A DNA stretch of 14,118 nucleotides. Origin: Bacillota bacterium (GTDB lineage: Bacteria > Bacillota > Clostridia > Christensenellales > Aristaeellaceae). The first letter of the stretch is position 1. Each line of letters begins with the position of its first letter. Position numbers and translations under genes: made by a program. Below are positions 13,600 to 14,118 of the stretch, one piece after another. The notes below the pieces were generated by a model that saw only the letters and a program-made list of their open reading frames with translations, had not been told where the DNA came from and ran no database searches. The DNA lies in the NCBI GenBank assembly GCA_023458835.1, contig JAEWWY010000214.1:1-14118 (forward strand), read 5' to 3'.

Positions 13600-14118
13600 T
13601 GGCAGGGTTGGGGGTAGAGGGGCTTTTCGGGGCATTCAGGCTTGGGCGGCCTGGTGAAGCATGGCTCCCAATGGGTAAGGAACAGCTCCAGCATAACCTC
13701 CAGCTCCACATCAAAGCATTGGTCATTCGAGCACACCGGCGGGCACACCAGCCGTACACAGGGCACGATGATCAGGTTATGGCGCCAGCACTCTGCGGGA
13801 GCGCATTTCAGGCGGAGGCAGGCATCCATCTCGACCACCGACGGGCAGAAATATTCATTGCCGTCGGCATCCCGCACACAGGCACAGACAGGGATGAATA
13901 CATGGAACATCGCCTGGCCCCATCCTGAGTTGCACTTGGCTGGCTCCCACCAGGGCTGTGCACCGCTTTGCTGCACGGATATAAGGTGGAACGGAGACCT
14001 GGCACATTCCGGCAGGCAATTCACGCTCAGCTTTGTACACAGGCGGCGCTGCCATTCCCGGCCGCTGCAGATGATTCTCGGCAGCAATACCTGGGCCGGC
14101 TCCGGATCACGCCTGCAC
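13575..14118 (-). CDS. Cysteine-rich protein, 5' end missing (spore-coat-like composition)
   Basis: The last 180 or so codons of a gene that enters from the right edge; the frame stays open to 14118, so the TTG at 14087 is not a real start. The visible part has about 20 cysteines in 170 residues, many in CxC, CxxC and CxxxC spacing, with several tryptophans (PWW, ECWRHN, HWEP). A central hydrophobic block (FHVFIPVCACVRDADGNEYF) looks like a strand pair; PCVRLVCPPVCSNDQCFDVE and LEVMLELFLTHWEPC follow. The tail is rich in Pro, His and Cys (PQPCHHDCHSPC). I recall similar hypothetical proteins in Clostridia but no function. The composition suits a cross-linked spore coat or metal-binding protein; this is inference. 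It shares the strand of the giant gene but is separated by about 290 bp and a promoter. Confidence 0.7.
   Translation of the reverse strand, partial: CRRDPEPAQVLLPRIICSGREWQRRLCTKLSVNCLPECARSPFHLISVQQSGAQPWWEPAKCNSGWGQAMFHVFIPVCACVRDADGNEYFCPSVVEMDACLRLKCAPAECWRHNLIIVPCVRLVCPPVCSNDQCFDVELEVMLELFLTHWEPCFTRPPKPECPEKPLYPQPCHHDCHSPC

Noticed and set aside
13587..13928. 113-aa plus-strand frame opposite the Cys-rich gene
   Set aside because: It has no ribosome binding site or recognisable domain, while the minus frame is open to the window edge and has regular cysteine patterns expected of a real protein.

Overview
The window looks like chromosomal DNA from a moderately GC-rich, probably endospore-forming Gram-positive bacterium of the Clostridia type. 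The evidence is strong AGGAGG-type ribosome binding sites, GTG and TTG starts, sigma-A-like promoters with 17 bp spacing, a DUF5317-type membrane protein, and a Cys/Pro/His-rich protein of spore-coat-like composition. The genus cannot be read from the sequence. I see no tRNA, rRNA, CRISPR array or insertion sequence.

Left part (1-1625): the first 11 codons of a leftward gene, perhaps a 2-hydroxyacid dehydrogenase, with its own promoter. Divergent to it is an FAD-dependent oxidoreductase with a C-terminal Rieske [2Fe-2S] domain.

Signalling operon (1765-4736): one good promoter, then a 230-aa protein of unknown function, a 27-aa membrane microprotein, a seven-TM HD-GYP c-di-GMP phosphodiesterase, and an overlapping DUF5317-type membrane protein, closed by a short intrinsic terminator. 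The arrangement suggests a c-di-GMP or membrane-sensing unit.

Middle (4750-6310): a 78-aa glycine-rich hydrophobic protein behind a 16-bp inverted repeat and its own promoter; a convergent YjdF/DUF2238-like membrane protein; then rpsT (ribosomal protein S20) with a UUG start, its own promoter and a terminator.

Right part (6324-14118, all minus strand): a 2,280-aa secreted protein fills nearly half the window. It has a signal peptide, a unique N-terminal region of about 700 residues and about 14 tandem SdrD-B/Cna-B-like beta-sandwich repeats, ten of them with a recognisable Ca2+-loop-like motif. It has no LPXTG signal, C-terminal membrane anchor or dockerin. Its leader holds a palindrome over the predicted transcription start and a terminator-like hairpin before the ribosome binding site. 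Upstream lies about 290 bp of structured non-coding DNA, then the 3' part of a cysteine-rich gene that runs off the window.

The most unusual items are the unanchored giant repeat protein with its attenuator-like leader, the structured spacer at 13375-13499, the unknown gene and microprotein in the HD-GYP operon, and the DUF5317 gene with no ATG or GTG start.
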